Notes: generated by a model not told the origin, from the sequence alone. A stretch of DNA of 64,000 nt from Microbacterium aurugineum (GCF_023101205.1 NZ_CP078078.1:2303411-2367410), one strand, 5' to 3'. Shown: positions 43,117 through 51,963, counted from the stretch's first letter. Program-made: numbers and translations.

Positions 43117-44597
43117 GTCCGCGGCCCCGTGTCACCATCGTCCAGCGGGTAGATGGTCCCCCGGTTCATGATCCCATGCGGATCCAGGCCGTCCTTCAGT
43201 GTCCGCAGCAACGAATAGGCGCTGCCGTGCTCCTCATGGGTCCACGGCGTCCGATACTTGCCGATACCGTGGTGATGCACCATGGACCCGCCCAGACGCA
43301 GGGCCTCTTCGACCACGATCGCGTTGAGCGGCTGATGGTACTCCGTGATCTCCTCGCGCGGCTCGCACGCGATGTCGTAGTCGTACACGAAGTAGAGATT
43401 CGTACCCGTCTGGTAACTGTGCGACGAGTGCGCGCCGAGCATCGTGAGATCCGCCGCGCGCGGGAACTCCGTGCGTGCGCGCCGCATCACGGAATCGAAG
43501 AGCTGCTCCACGCCCGACCAGTCGATCGACACCTCGGTCGTGTAGCCGAGGTGCGCCTTCTCGAGCATCTCGCGCTTCTCGGCGTCGATCTTGTCCTGTC
43601 CCCAGTTGAGGTTCTCGAACCACGCCTCGACCAGCGCGGGGTCGACCGGCTCATGCGGGATGTCAGCGAAGATCTCCTCGACACCTGCCGCAGTCGCGTC
43701 CGCGATGCCCCGTGGCCCCTCCGCCACCACCACCACGACAGCCCGGCCGTCCGCGAAGTGCGAGAAGTGCTGCGCGGCATCCTCTTCGGAGTATGCCCGC
43801 GCCACCGACGGACGGTAGCCGGCGACGATGATCTGCCGCAGACCGGCGACACCCGCCGGGAGCGAATCGACGAGATATCCGAGGAAACGATTGTTCTCCG
43901 GCTGGTACCGGAAGACCTTCACCGTAACCTCGGTGATCATGCAGAGGGCGCCCTCGTTGCCGATCACGATGTGGCGGATGTCGGGCCCGGCAGCCCGGCG
44001 CGGCACATTCTTGACCCGCACGACCTCGCCGCCGGGAAGCACCGCCTCGAGCCCCACCACCATGTCCTCGATCCCGCCGTACAGCGTGGAGAACTGGCCG
44101 ATCGACCGCGTGGCGACCAGCCCGCCCATCTGCGCGAGCGGCTTGGACTGCGGCGAGTGCCCGGTGGTGAGACCCTGTGCCCGCAGCGTGTCCTCGAGCA
44201 CCTGCAGCGGTACGCCACATTGCGCGGTGACCATCATGTCGACGGGATCGATCTCGAGAATGGCGTCCATCCGCGAGCCGTCGAGGACGATCGAATCCTC
44301 CACGATCGTCTCCAGGCCGCCCTCTGTCGCGGTGCGTCCCGTCCGCGGGACGATGTTGATGAGGTTCTCCTGCGCGAACGCAAGGATCGCCGCCACGTCC
44401 GCGGTCGAGCGCGCGTAGGCGATCGCCGTGGGAATCGGCCCGTCGAAGATCCCGTGCGCCGACGTGTACTTCTTGAATCGGTCGACGCTCGCCTCGCGTA
44501 GCGCCTGAGCGTCGGTCTCGACCTGGTCCGAGCCGAGGATATCCTGCAGCCGGGTGACGATCTCCTCACGAGAGAGCGCCGATCGTGAAGCAACCAT
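43113..44597 (-). CDS. FAD-dependent oxidase/dehydrogenase, AGPS/GlcD type
   Basis: 494 residues. PCMH-type FAD-binding domain (about residues 55-235): IVPRTGRTATEGGLETIVEDSIVLDGSRMDAILEIDPVDMMVTAQCGVPLQVLEDTLRAQGLTTGHSPQS, and a C-terminal FAD-oxidase C domain with VMHHHGIGKYRTPWT-type motif (GGSMVHHHGIGKYRTPW, about 455), the triple-His motif of alkyldihydroxyacetone-phosphate synthases. AGPS itself makes ether lipids, but bacterial homologues such as E. coli YgcU have undefined hydroxy-acid or polyol substrates. ATG start; GTGA overlap to the kinase downstream, 39 bases from the SDR upstream. Confidence 0.88.
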   Translation of the reverse strand: MVASRSALSREEIVTRLQDILGSDQVETDAQALREASVDRFKKYTSAHGIFDGPIPTAIAYARSTADVAAILAFAQENLINIVPRTGRTATEGGLETIVEDSIVLDGSRMDAILEIDPVDMMVTAQCGVPLQVLEDTLRAQGLTTGHSPQSKPLAQMGGLVATRSIGQFSTLYGGIEDMVVGLEAVLPGGEVVRVKNVPRRAAGPDIRHIVIGNEGALCMITEVTVKVFRYQPENNRFLGYLVDSLPAGVAGLRQIIVAGYRPSVARAYSEEDAAQHFSHFADGRAVVVVVAEGPRGIADATAAGVEEIFADIPHEPVDPALVEAWFENLNWGQDKIDAEKREMLEKAHLGYTTEVSIDWSGVEQLFDSVMRRARTEFPRAADLTMLGAHSSHSYQTGTNLYFVYDYDIACEPREEITEYHQPLNAIVVEEALRLGGSMVHHHGIGKYRTPWTHEEHGSAYSLLRTLKDGLDPHGIMNRGTIYPLDDGDTGPRT

Positions 44598-44636
44598 GGA
44601 ATGTGTCCTGTTCGTTGTGGGGGTCGGGTGCCGCGG

Positions 44637-45413
44637 TCAGCGGACCAGGTAGCCGCCGTCGACGGACAGCACGTGCCCGTTGACGAAGTCGGAAGCGCGG
44701 CTGGCGAGGAAGACGGTCGCGCCCATCAGGTCGGCGACGTCCCCCCACCTCCCCGCGGGTGTGTGATCGACGATGCGCTGGTTTGCCGCGGGGTCGGAGC
44801 GGGACTCCTCGGTGATCGGTGTGTTGAAGTAGCCGGGAGCGATCGCATTGACCTGGATGCCGTGGCTTCCGAGCTCGTCGGCGTAGGCCTTGGTCAGACC
44901 GGCGATGCCGTGCTTGGTCGCCGCGTAGGCCGGAGAGCCCAGACCGCCGAGGAAGGCGAAAAGCGAGGCGATGTTGATGATCTTGCCCGAGCCCTGCGGG
45001 ATCATGAGCTTCGCCGTCTCGTGCGACATCTCGAAAGCGGCCGTGAGGTTGACGGCGACCATCGGATCCCACAGTTCGCGTCCGAACTCGGTGACGTCGG
45101 CGATACGGCTGATTCCGGCGGAGTTGACCAGGATATCGACACCGCCGAGCGCGTCGACGCAGGCATCGAGAACTCGTGCCGGCGCGCCCTCCTCGGTGAT
45201 GTCGACGCGCTGCTCACGATAGCCGGCAGCGGTCCGCGCGAGGAGCGCAGCGGTCTCGCCGCCGTCGTCGAACAGCGTCGGGACGAAGACGTCGGCTCCC
45301 GCCTCGGCGAGCGCGAGCGTGAACGCCTGGCCGAGGCCGGTGTTGCCTCCCGTGACGATCGCACGCTTGCCCCGCAGGGAGAAGTGATCGAGGGAGAAAT
45401 CAGTGATGTGCAC
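44637..45413 (-). CDS. SDR-family oxidoreductase (KduD/YgcW-like)
   Basis: 258 residues. Classical short-chain dehydrogenase: NAD(P) motif AIVTGGNTGLGQAFTLALAEAG (about residues 19-40), LVNSAGISRI (about 93), catalytic S in NIASLFAFLGG, and Y-x3-K in SPAYAATKHGIAGLTKAYADEL (about 158-170), then VNAIAPGYFNTPIT. Closest by eye to 2-deoxy-gluconate/5-keto-gluconate dehydrogenases (KduD, YgcW). The GTG at 45413 has GAAGGAG about six bases upstream. Part of the ten-gene operon, 26 bases after the aldehyde dehydrogenase. Confidence 0.9.
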   Translation of the reverse strand: MHITDFSLDHFSLRGKRAIVTGGNTGLGQAFTLALAEAGADVFVPTLFDDGGETAALLARTAAGYREQRVDITEEGAPARVLDACVDALGGVDILVNSAGISRIADVTEFGRELWDPMVAVNLTAAFEMSHETAKLMIPQGSGKIINIASLFAFLGGLGSPAYAATKHGIAGLTKAYADELGSHGIQVNAIAPGYFNTPITEESRSDPAANQRIVDHTPAGRWGDVADLMGATVFLASRASDFVNGHVLSVDGGYLVR

Positions 45414-45439
45414 AGGGGCTCCTTCAGGAAGTGCGTCGT

Positions 45440-46912
45440 TCAGGCGAAGGGGTCGGAGATGCCGATATAGGTCGTCTCGAGGTACTCATCGATCCCTTCG
45501 AAACCGCCCTCGCGCCCGATACCCGACTGCTTGACACCGCCGAACGGCGCAGCCGGATTCGAGACGAGTCCGGTGTTGAGGCCGAACATGCCGGTTTCGA
45601 GCCGTTCGGCGAGGCGGAGCGCTCGGTTCAGGTCGCGTGTGTAGGCGAAGCACACCAGTCCGTACTCGCTCGCGTTCGCCAGCCGCACCGCCTCGTTCTC
45701 GTCGCGGAAGGTCGTGATCGGTGCGACCGGTCCGAAGATCTCCTCCCGCAGGATGCGTGCGTCCTGCGGGACGTCGACGAGCACGGTCGCCGGGTAGAAA
45801 AACCCGCGGCCCGACGGGACGCTGCCGCCCAGTGCGACTCGCGCGCCGTCCTCGACCGCGCCGGAGACGAGCTCGGCGACCTTTTCACGGGTCGACTCGT
45901 CGACGAGGGGACCGAGCATCGCATCCGGATCCGTTCCTCGCGCGTTCACGTAGCCGGCCATGCGATCGACGAGGCGCGAGGTGAACGCGTCGGCCACACT
46001 CTCATGTACGAGGAATCGATTCGCCGCGACGCATGCCTCGCCGCCGTTGCGCAGTTTCGCGAGCAGTGCACCCTCGACGGCAGCGTCGACATCGGCATCC
46101 TCGAACACGAGGAACGGCGCGTTGCCGCCGAGCTCCATCGACACCCGCAGCACCTGGTGCGCGGCATCGGCGATCAAGCGACGACCGACGTCGGTCGACC
46201 CCGTGAACGACAGCTTACGCAGGCGCGGATCGGTGATGAGCGGCCCGGTGACCGCGCCGGCACGGCTGGTCGAGATGACGTTGACGACCCCATCGGGCAC
46301 TCCGGCCTCGCGCAGCACTTCGGCGAACAGCAGGGCGGTGAGAGGCGTGAGCGCCGCAGGCTTGAGCACCGAGGTGCACCCGGCGGCGAGCGCGGGAGCG
46401 ATCTTGCGCGTTGCCATCGCGAGCGGGAAGTTCCAGGGCGTGATGAGCAGGCTCGGTCCGACCGGACGCTTCGCGACCAGAAGCCGGTTTCGACCGTCCG
46501 GCGCGGTCGCGTATCGCCCGGAGATGCGCGGGGCCTCCTCCGAGAACCAGCGCAGGAACTCGGCGCCGTAGGCCACCTCGGCCCGTGACTCGGCGAGGGG
46601 TTTACCCATCTCGAGTGTCATGACCAGTGCGAAGTCGTCGGCGCGCGCGGTCACGAGTTCGAAGGCGCGGCGCAGGATCTCACCGCGGACGCGCGGCGCC
46701 GTATCCGCCCAGCCGGCTTGGGCCGCCACCGCCGCATCGAGGGCTGCCATGCCGTCCTCCGCTGTCGCGTCGGCGACTTCGGCGAGCACCTCGCCGGTCG
46801 ACGGATCGTGCACCTCGAAGGTGCGACCGGAGCTGGCGGAGCGCCATTCCCCGCCGATCAGCAGACAGGTAGGCACCGAGGCGATGACCTCGGTCTCGCG
46901 AAGGGCGGTCAT
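45440..46912 (-). CDS. Aldehyde dehydrogenase, succinate-semialdehyde dehydrogenase-like
   Basis: 490 residues. ALDH superfamily with the catalytic Glu in VSMELGGNAPFLVFEDADVD (about residue 258) and catalytic Cys in RNGGEACVAANRFLVHESV (about 290), LITPWNFPLAMATRKIAPALAAGCTSVLKPA and LSFTGSTDVGRRLI cofactor motifs. GabD-like overall. In this operon it probably oxidises a semialdehyde formed by the upstream dehydrogenase. ATG start overlapping the 3-hydroxyisobutyrate-dehydrogenase-type gene (ATGA). Confidence 0.9.
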   Translation of the reverse strand: MTALRETEVIASVPTCLLIGGEWRSASSGRTFEVHDPSTGEVLAEVADATAEDGMAALDAAVAAQAGWADTAPRVRGEILRRAFELVTARADDFALVMTLEMGKPLAESRAEVAYGAEFLRWFSEEAPRISGRYATAPDGRNRLLVAKRPVGPSLLITPWNFPLAMATRKIAPALAAGCTSVLKPAALTPLTALLFAEVLREAGVPDGVVNVISTSRAGAVTGPLITDPRLRKLSFTGSTDVGRRLIADAAHQVLRVSMELGGNAPFLVFEDADVDAAVEGALLAKLRNGGEACVAANRFLVHESVADAFTSRLVDRMAGYVNARGTDPDAMLGPLVDESTREKVAELVSGAVEDGARVALGGSVPSGRGFFYPATVLVDVPQDARILREEIFGPVAPITTFRDENEAVRLANASEYGLVCFAYTRDLNRALRLAERLETGMFGLNTGLVSNPAAPFGGVKQSGIGREGGFEGIDEYLETTYIGISDPFA

Positions 46913-47862
46913 GCGGCCACCTCCCGACGCAGATCGCGGCCGAGGAGCTCCTCGTACAAGCGCACCGGGGCCATCTCCCCCGCACGGTCCCCGTAGCTCG
47001 CGCGGGCGCGTCGGAAGATCTGCTCGACGAGCGAGGACAGTTCCACGGGCATGCCCACAGAGCGGGCGAGGTCGACCGAGAGTCCCAGGTCCTTGCAGGC
47101 GAGGGCGATCGCGAAGCCCTCGTCGTAGTCCCCGTGGTCGAGGATCGACAGCACGTCACGCGAGACGAACGTGCTGTTGGCCGGGCTCGCGATGAGCGCA
47201 TCCCGCAGGACGCCGAGATCGACTCCTGCCGCGACACCGACCGACAGCACCTCGGCGGTCGCGACCAGGTGCGAGAACCACAACTGATTGATCATGAGCT
47301 TCACCGCGTATCCGGCGCCGTGTCGTCCCACGTGGAGGATCCGCTCGGGATCTCCCATCGCCTCGAAGACGGGACGCAAGCGCTCGACGTCCTCCGCCTC
47401 GCCACCCACGAAGATCTGCAGCATGCCGTTCGCCGCCCCCACCGACATCCCGCTCACGGGCGCGTCGAGCAGGTGCAGGTCTCGCCCGGTGGTCGCCGCG
47501 CGAACGCCGTCGAGCACGTCTGGCACCGAGGTGGACATGTCGATCCAGGTACCGCCGTCCGGAAGCCCGGCGACCAGTCCGTCCGGCCCCGAGGCCACGG
47601 CCTCGACGTGTTTCGGCGTTGGCAGCATCGTGATCACCAGGTCGCTGGACGCTGCGACGTCACGAGGCGTGTCCGCCCAGCGAGCGCCGCCGGCGAGCAA
47701 CTCGGACGCCGACTCGCGCCGGAGGTCGGTGACCACGAGCGGGAAACCGGCCGCCTGAAGGTTTCGGGTCATGCCGGAGCCCATGTTGCCGAGGCCGATG
47801 AACCCGACGGTGGGCCGGGTCTCGGTGTGTGCGGGGTCGAGCACAGGGGTGGGGGAACTCAT
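46909..47862 (-). CDS. Beta-hydroxyacid dehydrogenase (3-hydroxyisobutyrate dehydrogenase family)
   Basis: 317 residues. Rossmann motif TVGFIGLGNMGSGMTRNLQAAGFPLVVTDLRRE (about residues 17-50; the Asp/Arg mix makes NAD or NADP uncertain), substrate-binding LLDAPVSGMSVGAANGMLQIFVGG (about 135-158) and catalytic Lys in GAGYAVKLMINQL (about 188). Oxidises a beta-hydroxyacid to a semialdehyde, a fit with the aldehyde dehydrogenase whose gene overlaps it. ATGA overlap also with the fae-like gene upstream. Confidence 0.9.
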   Translation of the reverse strand: MSSPTPVLDPAHTETRPTVGFIGLGNMGSGMTRNLQAAGFPLVVTDLRRESASELLAGGARWADTPRDVAASSDLVITMLPTPKHVEAVASGPDGLVAGLPDGGTWIDMSTSVPDVLDGVRAATTGRDLHLLDAPVSGMSVGAANGMLQIFVGGEAEDVERLRPVFEAMGDPERILHVGRHGAGYAVKLMINQLWFSHLVATAEVLSVGVAAGVDLGVLRDALIASPANSTFVSRDVLSILDHGDYDEGFAIALACKDLGLSVDLARSVGMPVELSSLVEQIFRRARASYGDRAGEMAPVRLYEELLGRDLRREVAA

Positions 47863-48395
47863 AGGTCGTGCGTTTCCTTCGAGACGGGGGCGGCGGAGGT
47901 GAAGAAGGGGTTGCGGGGCTCGTGCCGCACGGCCAGGACCTCGTCGAGGTCGGGCAGCCCGGCGGCACCGTTGGCGAGAGCGGTGCGGATCGCCTCGCGA
48001 TTGTTCCGATAGACGGCCTCGGCATCATCGGCCGCGGGATTCACCCACACGGCCGCGATGAGCGCGTGCGTGTCCGCGGCCTCACGGGGGATCGTGCCGT
48101 CGGCGACTGCATCCGCGACGCCGGACGCGACACCCGCCTGCGCAGGGCCCCAGATGAGGAGCCCGTGCTCCTCGCTCGCCGGGGCGGCCTTGGTGACGAA
48201 CAGCGTCATCGGCTTGACCGGGAGGGACGGGCGGAGCACCGCCACGAAGGGCACGTGCCCCTGGCTGGGGCCGGCGAGGGCCGTGGCCCACGCCGTACCC
48301 GCCGGGCCTTCACGATGGCCGAGCACCGTGTTGATGTGCGCCGCGTTCGCGCCGTCCCCGACGAAGCTCTCACCGAGCTGAAGGGTCGAGACCAT
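47859..48395 (-). CDS. Formaldehyde-activating enzyme (Fae) family protein
   Basis: 178 residues. The Fae domain is clear: LGESFVGDGANAAHINTVLG (residues 7-26) with the conserved active-site His at H20, FVAVLRPSLPVKPMTLFVTKA (about 50-70), IWGPAQAGVASGVADAVADGTIPREAADTHALIAAVWVNPAADD (about 81-124), and the C-terminal NPFFTSAAP. In methylotrophs Fae condenses formaldehyde with tetrahydromethanopterin. Differences: the second His of the usual GPAQHGVA is Ala, and AHID is AHIN. No methanopterin gene is in the window, so the pterin partner (or a formaldehyde-adduct role) is unknown. ATG overlaps the stop of the binding-protein gene (TGATG). Confidence 0.88.
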   Translation of the reverse strand: MVSTLQLGESFVGDGANAAHINTVLGHREGPAGTAWATALAGPSQGHVPFVAVLRPSLPVKPMTLFVTKAAPASEEHGLLIWGPAQAGVASGVADAVADGTIPREAADTHALIAAVWVNPAADDAEAVYRNNREAIRTALANGAAGLPDLDEVLAVRHEPRNPFFTSAAPVSKETHDL

Positions 48396-49336
48396 CAGAT
48401 GAGCCCCTGATCTTCGAGCCAGTCGATCGCGATGTCTTCCGGGTCCTCCCCGTCGACGTCGGCCTTGGCGTTGAGCTCCTGCATAACCTCGGTGGTCAGT
48501 AGTGGGCTCAGCTTCGCCAGCACATCGGCGATCGCCGGATAGTCGTCCAGCGTGCTCTGCTTGAGCGTGAAGCCGCCCTGGTAGCTCGGGAAGAACTCCT
48601 TGTCATCGGCCATGACCACCAGATCGAGCGCCGGGATGCGACCATCGGTCTGGAACACCTCGCCGAAGTTGCAGTCATCGCCCTTCTGGGTCGCGGTGTA
48701 GATGACGCCGGTGTCCAGCATCGTGACGTTGGCGTCGGGTGCGTCGAACCCGTAGGCCGCCTTGAGACCGGGCCAGCCGTCGTCCCGCGTGGAGAACTCG
48801 CTCTCGATACAGAACGTCTGATCAGCGCTCGGGAGCTTCGCCACATCACTGAGAGTCTTCACACCCAGCTCGTCGGCCTCGCTCTGACGGATCGCGAAGG
48901 CATAGGTGTTGTTGAACGGGGCGGGGTCGAGCCACGCGATGCCGTTCACGGCGTCGGCCTCCTTGACCGCCTCGAACTGCGCCTCAGCGCCCTGCACCGG
49001 CGCGGTGTTGCCGTTGTAGGTGATCCAGGAGGTGCCGGTGTACTCCCAGTAGCCGAGGAACTGGTCGTTCTCGAGCGCCTGGCGCACATTGGCGGATCCG
49101 ACCAGCTTGGTGTTGGCCTCGACGTCGGCGCCGTGTGCGTTGAGCAACTCGGCCGTCATGTAAGCGAGGATGTACTGCTCGGAGAAGTCCTTGGAGCCGA
49201 TCTCTCCGGTGAGACCGTTGAGCTCGTCGCCCTGGGCGCCGGAGCCACCGCCGGAGCTGGAAGTGCAGCCGGTAAGGAGCAGGGCGCCGGCGGCGAGTGC
49301 GGCGAACGAAGCGGATGCGATGGTGCGGGTTTTCAT
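48395..49336 (-). CDS. Osmoprotectant-type ABC transporter substrate-binding lipoprotein
   Basis: 313 residues. Lipoprotein signal with lipobox LLTGC (Cys about residue 24) and a Ser/Gly linker, then an OpuAC/OsmX-type domain: GEIGSKDFSEQYILAYMTAELLNAHGADVEANTKLVGSANVRQALENDQFLGYWEYTGTSWITYNG. That class binds glycine betaine, choline, carnitine and other quaternary or zwitterionic solutes in an aromatic cage; suitable Tyr/Trp residues are seen but not mapped. ATG at 49336 with AAAGGAA seven bases upstream. Third-from-promoter group of transporter genes; it is immediately followed by fae. Confidence 0.92.
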   Translation of the reverse strand: MKTRTIASASFAALAAGALLLTGCTSSSGGGSGAQGDELNGLTGEIGSKDFSEQYILAYMTAELLNAHGADVEANTKLVGSANVRQALENDQFLGYWEYTGTSWITYNGNTAPVQGAEAQFEAVKEADAVNGIAWLDPAPFNNTYAFAIRQSEADELGVKTLSDVAKLPSADQTFCIESEFSTRDDGWPGLKAAYGFDAPDANVTMLDTGVIYTATQKGDDCNFGEVFQTDGRIPALDLVVMADDKEFFPSYQGGFTLKQSTLDDYPAIADVLAKLSPLLTTEVMQELNAKADVDGEDPEDIAIDWLEDQGLI

Positions 49337-49368
49337 TGCGGTTCCTTTCGGGAAGGGAGCGATGGAGG

Positions 49369-50160
49369 TCAGAGACCCTTGGGGCGCACGATGTCCTCCA
49401 CGACACCGGCCGCCCAGTCGATGAGCACGGCGATCGCGGCGACCAGGACCGCGCCAACGACGAGAACGGGATAGCGCTGCAGCTTGAGGCCGTTGATGAT
49501 CATGTCGCCGAGACCGCCGGCATTGATGAACGTCGCGACCGTGGCCACTCCGACGGCGAAGACGAGGGCCGTCCGAAGCCCCGCGAGGATCACGGGTGAG
49601 GCGAGCGGAAGCTCGACCCGGCACAGCACCTGGGATGAGGTCATGCCCATGCCCCGAGCCGATTCGCGGATGTTCGGATCGACCTGCGCGAGCCCGGTAA
49701 TCGTGTTCTGCAGCACGGGCAGGAAGGAATAGATGACGAGGGCGAGGAGAGCTGTCGTGAATCCGGTCTGCCAGACGATCGCGAGCAGGATCACGACCCC
49801 GATCGCCGGAGTGGCCTGCCCGATGTTGGCGATGCCGATCACGATGCCGCGGAAGACCTTCGAGCGCGATCGGCTCACGGCGATGCCGGCCGGGATGGCG
49901 AGCACGGCGACGAGGACGGAGGCGATGATCGAGAGCACGAGGTGCTCGCCGATCCGCGACGTGATGTAGCCGGCGTTGAGGGTGCGCCGTTCGATCGAGT
50001 CGAGCTCCAGGCTGGTGACCCACGCGTAGGTGAGCAGCAGCACGACGGCGACGACGATCAGCGGCATCGTTCGGCGCAGCAGCACGGGCATCCCCCGGCG
50101 CTGCACGTTCTGGGTCTGCACCACCGTGGTCGCCGAAGGGACCACCTGCGGGCCGGTCAT
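49369..50160 (-). CDS. Osmoprotectant-type ABC transporter permease
   Basis: 263 residues. Six hydrophobic segments after a 30-residue polar N-terminus. The binding-protein-dependent transport motif is ESARGMGMTSSQVLCRVELPLASPVILAGLRTALVFAVGVATVATFI (about residues 145-190), with the EAA loop typical of OpuCB/OpuCD. Pairs with the second permease (51193-51858) and the ATPase. RBS not strong. 32 bases separate it from the binding-protein gene. Confidence 0.92.
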   Translation of the reverse strand: MTGPQVVPSATTVVQTQNVQRRGMPVLLRRTMPLIVVAVVLLLTYAWVTSLELDSIERRTLNAGYITSRIGEHLVLSIIASVLVAVLAIPAGIAVSRSRSKVFRGIVIGIANIGQATPAIGVVILLAIVWQTGFTTALLALVIYSFLPVLQNTITGLAQVDPNIRESARGMGMTSSQVLCRVELPLASPVILAGLRTALVFAVGVATVATFINAGGLGDMIINGLKLQRYPVLVVGAVLVAAIAVLIDWAAGVVEDIVRPKGL

Positions 50161-50162
50161 GC

Positions 50163-51200
50163 TCAGGCCTCCTCGGCACGGCGTGCGGGCCCTTCGGCCC
50201 CGAGCGCCGCAGAGATCGCCGCCTGATCGATCGAGCCGACGGCGGTCCCACTACGCGTCACGTTGACGCGCGGGGCGCCGGTGACGACGAGCGTGTCGAG
50301 GGCCTCCCGCAGGGAGGCGTGCTCATCGACGGACGCCGCGGGTGCTGCGGTGTCCACCGCCCCGATACGGGCATCGGTCACGGGGATGAGGGCGAGCCGC
50401 TTGAGCGCGGCACCCTCTCCGATGAACGAGCGCACGTAGTCGTTGGCGGGTTCCGCGAGGATGCGCGCCGGGGTGTCGAACTGCTCGATCCGGCTGCGAT
50501 CGCTGAGCACCGCGATGCGGTCCCCCATCCGGATGGCCTCTTCGAAGTCGTGCGTGACGAAGATGATGGTCTTGCCGATGTCCGCCTGCAGCCGGAGGAA
50601 CTCGGCCTGCAGCTTCTCGCGTGTGATCGGATCGGTGGCCCCGAAAGGCTCGTCCATGAGCATGACGGGAGGGTCGGCGGCGAGCGCCCTGGCCACGCCG
50701 ACACGCTGCTGCTGACCGCCGGACAGCTGACGCGGGTAGCGCTGCGCGAACGTGCCAGGGTCGAGCTGGACGGTACGCAGGAGCTCATCGACGCGATCGG
50801 CGATCCGCGACTTCGACCACCCGAGGAGCTTCGGCACGATCGCGATGTTCTCCGCGATCGTGAAGTGCGGAAACAGACCGATCTGTTGGATGACGTATCC
50901 GATGTGCCGGCGCAGCTCGTTGCCATCCAGTGACAGCACGTCGTCGCCGTTGATGCGGATGGAACCGGAGGTGGGTTCGATGATGCGGTTGATCATCTTC
51001 ATGGTCGTGGTCTTGCCGCAGCCGCTGGGACCGACGAACATGATCAGCTCGCCCGGTTCCACGCGCATCGAGAAGTCCTCGACGGCCGGCACCTGCTGCC
51101 CCGGGTACTGCTTCGTGATGTGGTCGAGCACGATGTCGGCCCCGCCCTGCTGGGCCGCGAGCGAGGAGAGAACGCCGGTGTTCGTAGTGATGTCAGGCAC
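50163..51200 (-). CDS. Osmoprotectant-type ABC transporter ATP-binding protein
   Basis: 345 residues. Walker A FVGPSGCGKTTTMKMI (about residue 53), Q-loop VIQQIGLFPHF, signature RQLSGGQQQRVGVARAL, Walker B PVMLMDEPFGATD, and H-loop IIFVTHDFEEA. Extra C-terminal region (about 265-340) includes one CBS-like stretch (DEHASLREALDTLVVTGAPRVNVTRSG), as in OpuA/OpuC ATPases, which sense ionic strength. GTG start at 51200 with AAGGGG seven bases upstream; it overlaps the first permease gene by 8 bases. Confidence 0.92.
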   Translation of the reverse strand: MPDITTNTGVLSSLAAQQGGADIVLDHITKQYPGQQVPAVEDFSMRVEPGELIMFVGPSGCGKTTTMKMINRIIEPTSGSIRINGDDVLSLDGNELRRHIGYVIQQIGLFPHFTIAENIAIVPKLLGWSKSRIADRVDELLRTVQLDPGTFAQRYPRQLSGGQQQRVGVARALAADPPVMLMDEPFGATDPITREKLQAEFLRLQADIGKTIIFVTHDFEEAIRMGDRIAVLSDRSRIEQFDTPARILAEPANDYVRSFIGEGAALKRLALIPVTDARIGAVDTAAPAASVDEHASLREALDTLVVTGAPRVNVTRSGTAVGSIDQAAISAALGAEGPARRAEEA

Positions 51201-51858
51201 GGAGACCCCTTGAAGTGGTAAGGCGGGCGACGAGCACGAGGATGCCGTCAAGGATGAGAGCGAGGAGGATCACGACGACGGTGCCGGTGAGGGCGTAGTT
51301 GAGCGCGTTCTTCGAGCCGAGCGAGCTCAGCCCCTTGAAGATGTACTCGCCCAGTCCGGGACCGGCGACGTAAGCGGCGATCGCCGCGATGCCGACGGTG
51401 AGCTGGGCTGCCACGCGGATTCCGGTCATGATGACCGGCCACGCGATCGGGAGCTGAACCGTGAAGAGGATGCGGGTCGGCCCGAGGCCCATGCCGCGCG
51501 CCGATTCGAGCACTGCGACGGGGACTTCGCGGAGCCCCACGACGGTGTTCCGAACCACCGGGAGCAAAGAGTAAAAGACCAGTGCTACGACGGTGGGAAG
51601 CCAGCCGAGACCGAGCACTGGGCTCAGGAGAGCGAGGAGGGCGAGCGAAGGGATCGTGATAGCGACCGCTGCGGCGGTGAGGACGCTGGTCCGGGCGACA
51701 CGGCGGTCGCGGACCAGGATACCGAGACCCATTCCGATGATCGCCGCCAAGACGACCGAGATGATGACGACGACGAGGTGATCGCGGGTGAGTTCGAGGA
51801 TGTCGTCCGCACGACGTGTGAGGAAGGCCATGAGGTCTTCCCAGTTGAATCCGGACAA
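51193..51858 (-). CDS. Osmoprotectant-type ABC transporter permease, first gene of the operon
   Basis: 221 residues from the TTG at 51858. Five to six transmembrane segments, with the EAA-type loop VAVLESARGMGLGPTRILFTVQLPIAWPVIMTGIRVAAQL (about residues 110-150). The start is chosen because AGGAG lies five bases before the TTG and because the predicted promoter (-10 at 51910-51905) would place transcription start near 51898, downstream of the alternative ATG at 51924. An extended 243-residue form from 51924 is possible if an upstream promoter is used. Confidence 0.88.
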   Translation of the reverse strand: MSGFNWEDLMAFLTRRADDILELTRDHLVVVIISVVLAAIIGMGLGILVRDRRVARTSVLTAAAVAITIPSLALLALLSPVLGLGWLPTVVALVFYSLLPVVRNTVVGLREVPVAVLESARGMGLGPTRILFTVQLPIAWPVIMTGIRVAAQLTVGIAAIAAYVAGPGLGEYIFKGLSSLGSKNALNYALTGTVVVILLALILDGILVLVARLTTSRGLRA

Positions 51859-51904
51859 GGGGGCTCCTGTCTCGTCGCTGAGGCCGGTACCGGGTATGAG
51901 ATTC

Positions 51905-51932
51905 ACCGTAGCTTGCGTAACCATTTCGTCAA
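51905..51932 (-). promoter_or_regulatory. Promoter of the transporter-fae-dehydrogenase operon
   Basis: On the minus strand, -35 TTGACG (51932-51927), 16-base spacer, -10 TACGGT (51910-51905). Transcription start about 51898 gives a 40-base leader with AGGAG before TTG 51858. Confidence 0.6.
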
Positions 51933-51936
51933 ATAG

Positions 51937-51955
51937 AGTTGTCTATATGGCAACT
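51937..51955. promoter_or_regulatory. Putative IclR operator
   Basis: Imperfect palindrome AGTTGTC-TATAT-GGCAACT (one mismatch between arms) centred between the divergent starts, upstream of the operon's -35 and overlapping the region 20 bases before iclR's -10. Placement fits IclR control of both directions. Confidence 0.55.
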
Positions 51956-51963
51956 ATTGACGC

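Noticed and set aside
43113..44597. Ether-lipid (alkylglycerone phosphate) synthase
   Set aside because: The AGPS motif is present, but the operon context is catabolic with an importer; related bacterial flavoproteins are not ether-lipid enzymes.
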